Made by a program: the position numbers and the translations under genes
Assembly (NCBI RefSeq): GCF_030813915.1
Contig: NZ_JAUSUJ010000004.1
Span: forward strand, 264,186-328,185
Length of the DNA: 64,000 nucleotides
Origin: Rhodoplanes tepidamans
GTDB taxonomy: Bacteria; Pseudomonadota; Alphaproteobacteria; Rhizobiales; Xanthobacteraceae
Reading direction: 5' to 3'
The notes under the pieces: generated by a model
What the model was told of the DNA's origin: nothing
The model's input: only the letters and a program-made list of their open reading frames with translations
Databases searched by the model: none
In this document: one piece after another, positions 63,907 through 64,000 of the stretch
Numbering within the stretch: the stretch's first letter is position 1
Layout of the letters: every line of letters begins with the position of its first letter

Positions 63907-64000
63907 GTAAGCGTCGTTTTCAGGCCACGGCTTTGAGGGCTTGCGGCGGGGCGTAGGCCCAGGGCAGCAGGTCGTCGATGCGGCTGTTGGGGTGGCCGTC
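63907..64000 (-). mobile_element. End of an IS66-family insertion sequence (continues outside window)
   Basis: Starts with GTAAGCGTCGTTTTCAGG, an IS66-type terminal inverted repeat end, directly followed on the minus strand by the 3' end of the large transposase gene. Expected eight-base target duplication is GCATCCTT (63899-63906). Confidence 0.78.
63920..64000 (-). CDS. IS66-family transposase, C-terminal 26 residues (partial)
   Basis: Minus strand, ending DGHPNSRIDDLLPWAYAPPQ...AVA then TGA. 'h..sRIddLLPWay' is the typical extreme C terminus of IS66 TnpC transposases. The remainder lies beyond the window edge. Confidence 0.8.
   Translation of the reverse strand, partial: DGHPNSRIDDLLPWAYAPPQALKAVA

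Overview
The window is about 70% GC and carries tightly packed operons with ATGA/GTGA stop-start overlaps. It has many intergenic palindromic repeats and an unusual density of molybdenum-hydroxylase and ABC-type solute uptake genes. This points to an alphaproteobacterium of the Hyphomicrobiales (Bradyrhizobium/Rhodoplanes-like). That placement is inference from gene content and repeat style; no rRNA or tRNA gene was recognised.

Region 1 (1-12264) is a surface-polysaccharide locus. It contains a heptose-7-phosphate kinase, a nucleotidyltransferase fused to a HAD domain that has lost its catalytic residues, and a 1460-residue protein. That protein joins a sulfotransferase-like domain, a heptad-repeat coiled coil, two FDxxWYLxxNPDV-type repeats, a GT2 and a GT4 glycosyltransferase. 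Divergent from it run a Wzm/Wzt exporter whose ATPase has a C-terminal glycan-recognition domain, another glycosyltransferase, a sulfotransferase and a methyltransferase. This resembles 'polymerise, cap, recognise the cap, export' O-antigen systems.

Region 2 (12444-14233) is a small molybdenum island: a TOBE domain resembling the ModC tail but lacking its ATPase, a ModE-type HTH lacking its TOBE domains, and a YqeB/EF2563-type Mo-hydroxylase accessory protein. Region 3 (14559-21381) has an exonuclease-CBS-DUF294 fusion, a conserved unknown, the two-part DUF4212/VC_2705 sodium:solute symporter, and small membrane proteins.

Region 4 (21425-33102) is a leftward livKHMGF transporter with a luciferase-like monooxygenase, a two-subunit CoA-transferase and pxpA. 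It is divergent from pxpB, pxpC and a GntR/UTRA regulator. Region 5 (33273-40265) is a CO-dehydrogenase-like molybdenum hydroxylase in which the iron-sulfur subunit is fused to a CoxG domain. It is followed by a convergent CaiB CoA-transferase and a citryl-CoA-lyase-like protein. Regions 4 and 5 together look like catabolism of a lactam or N-heterocycle (inference).

Region 6 (40494-45720) holds hicAB and the histidine-degradation genes hutF, hutI and hutU. Region 7 (45832-51613) holds an AtuA/DUF4387 pair, an orphan TctC-type receptor, a LysR regulator, a membrane protein and an OsmC protein. Region 8 (51850-58739) holds a hybrid histidine kinase and a second, four-subunit molybdenum hydroxylase whose molybdopterin subunit is naturally split in two. 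Region 9 (58740-64000) has a 791-base gap, a secreted coiled-coil protein, a large GH63/MGH1-type glycoside hydrolase, an SDR, and the end of an IS66 element inserted into one of the palindromic repeats.

At least five families of intergenic palindromes (about 18 copies) punctuate the window.
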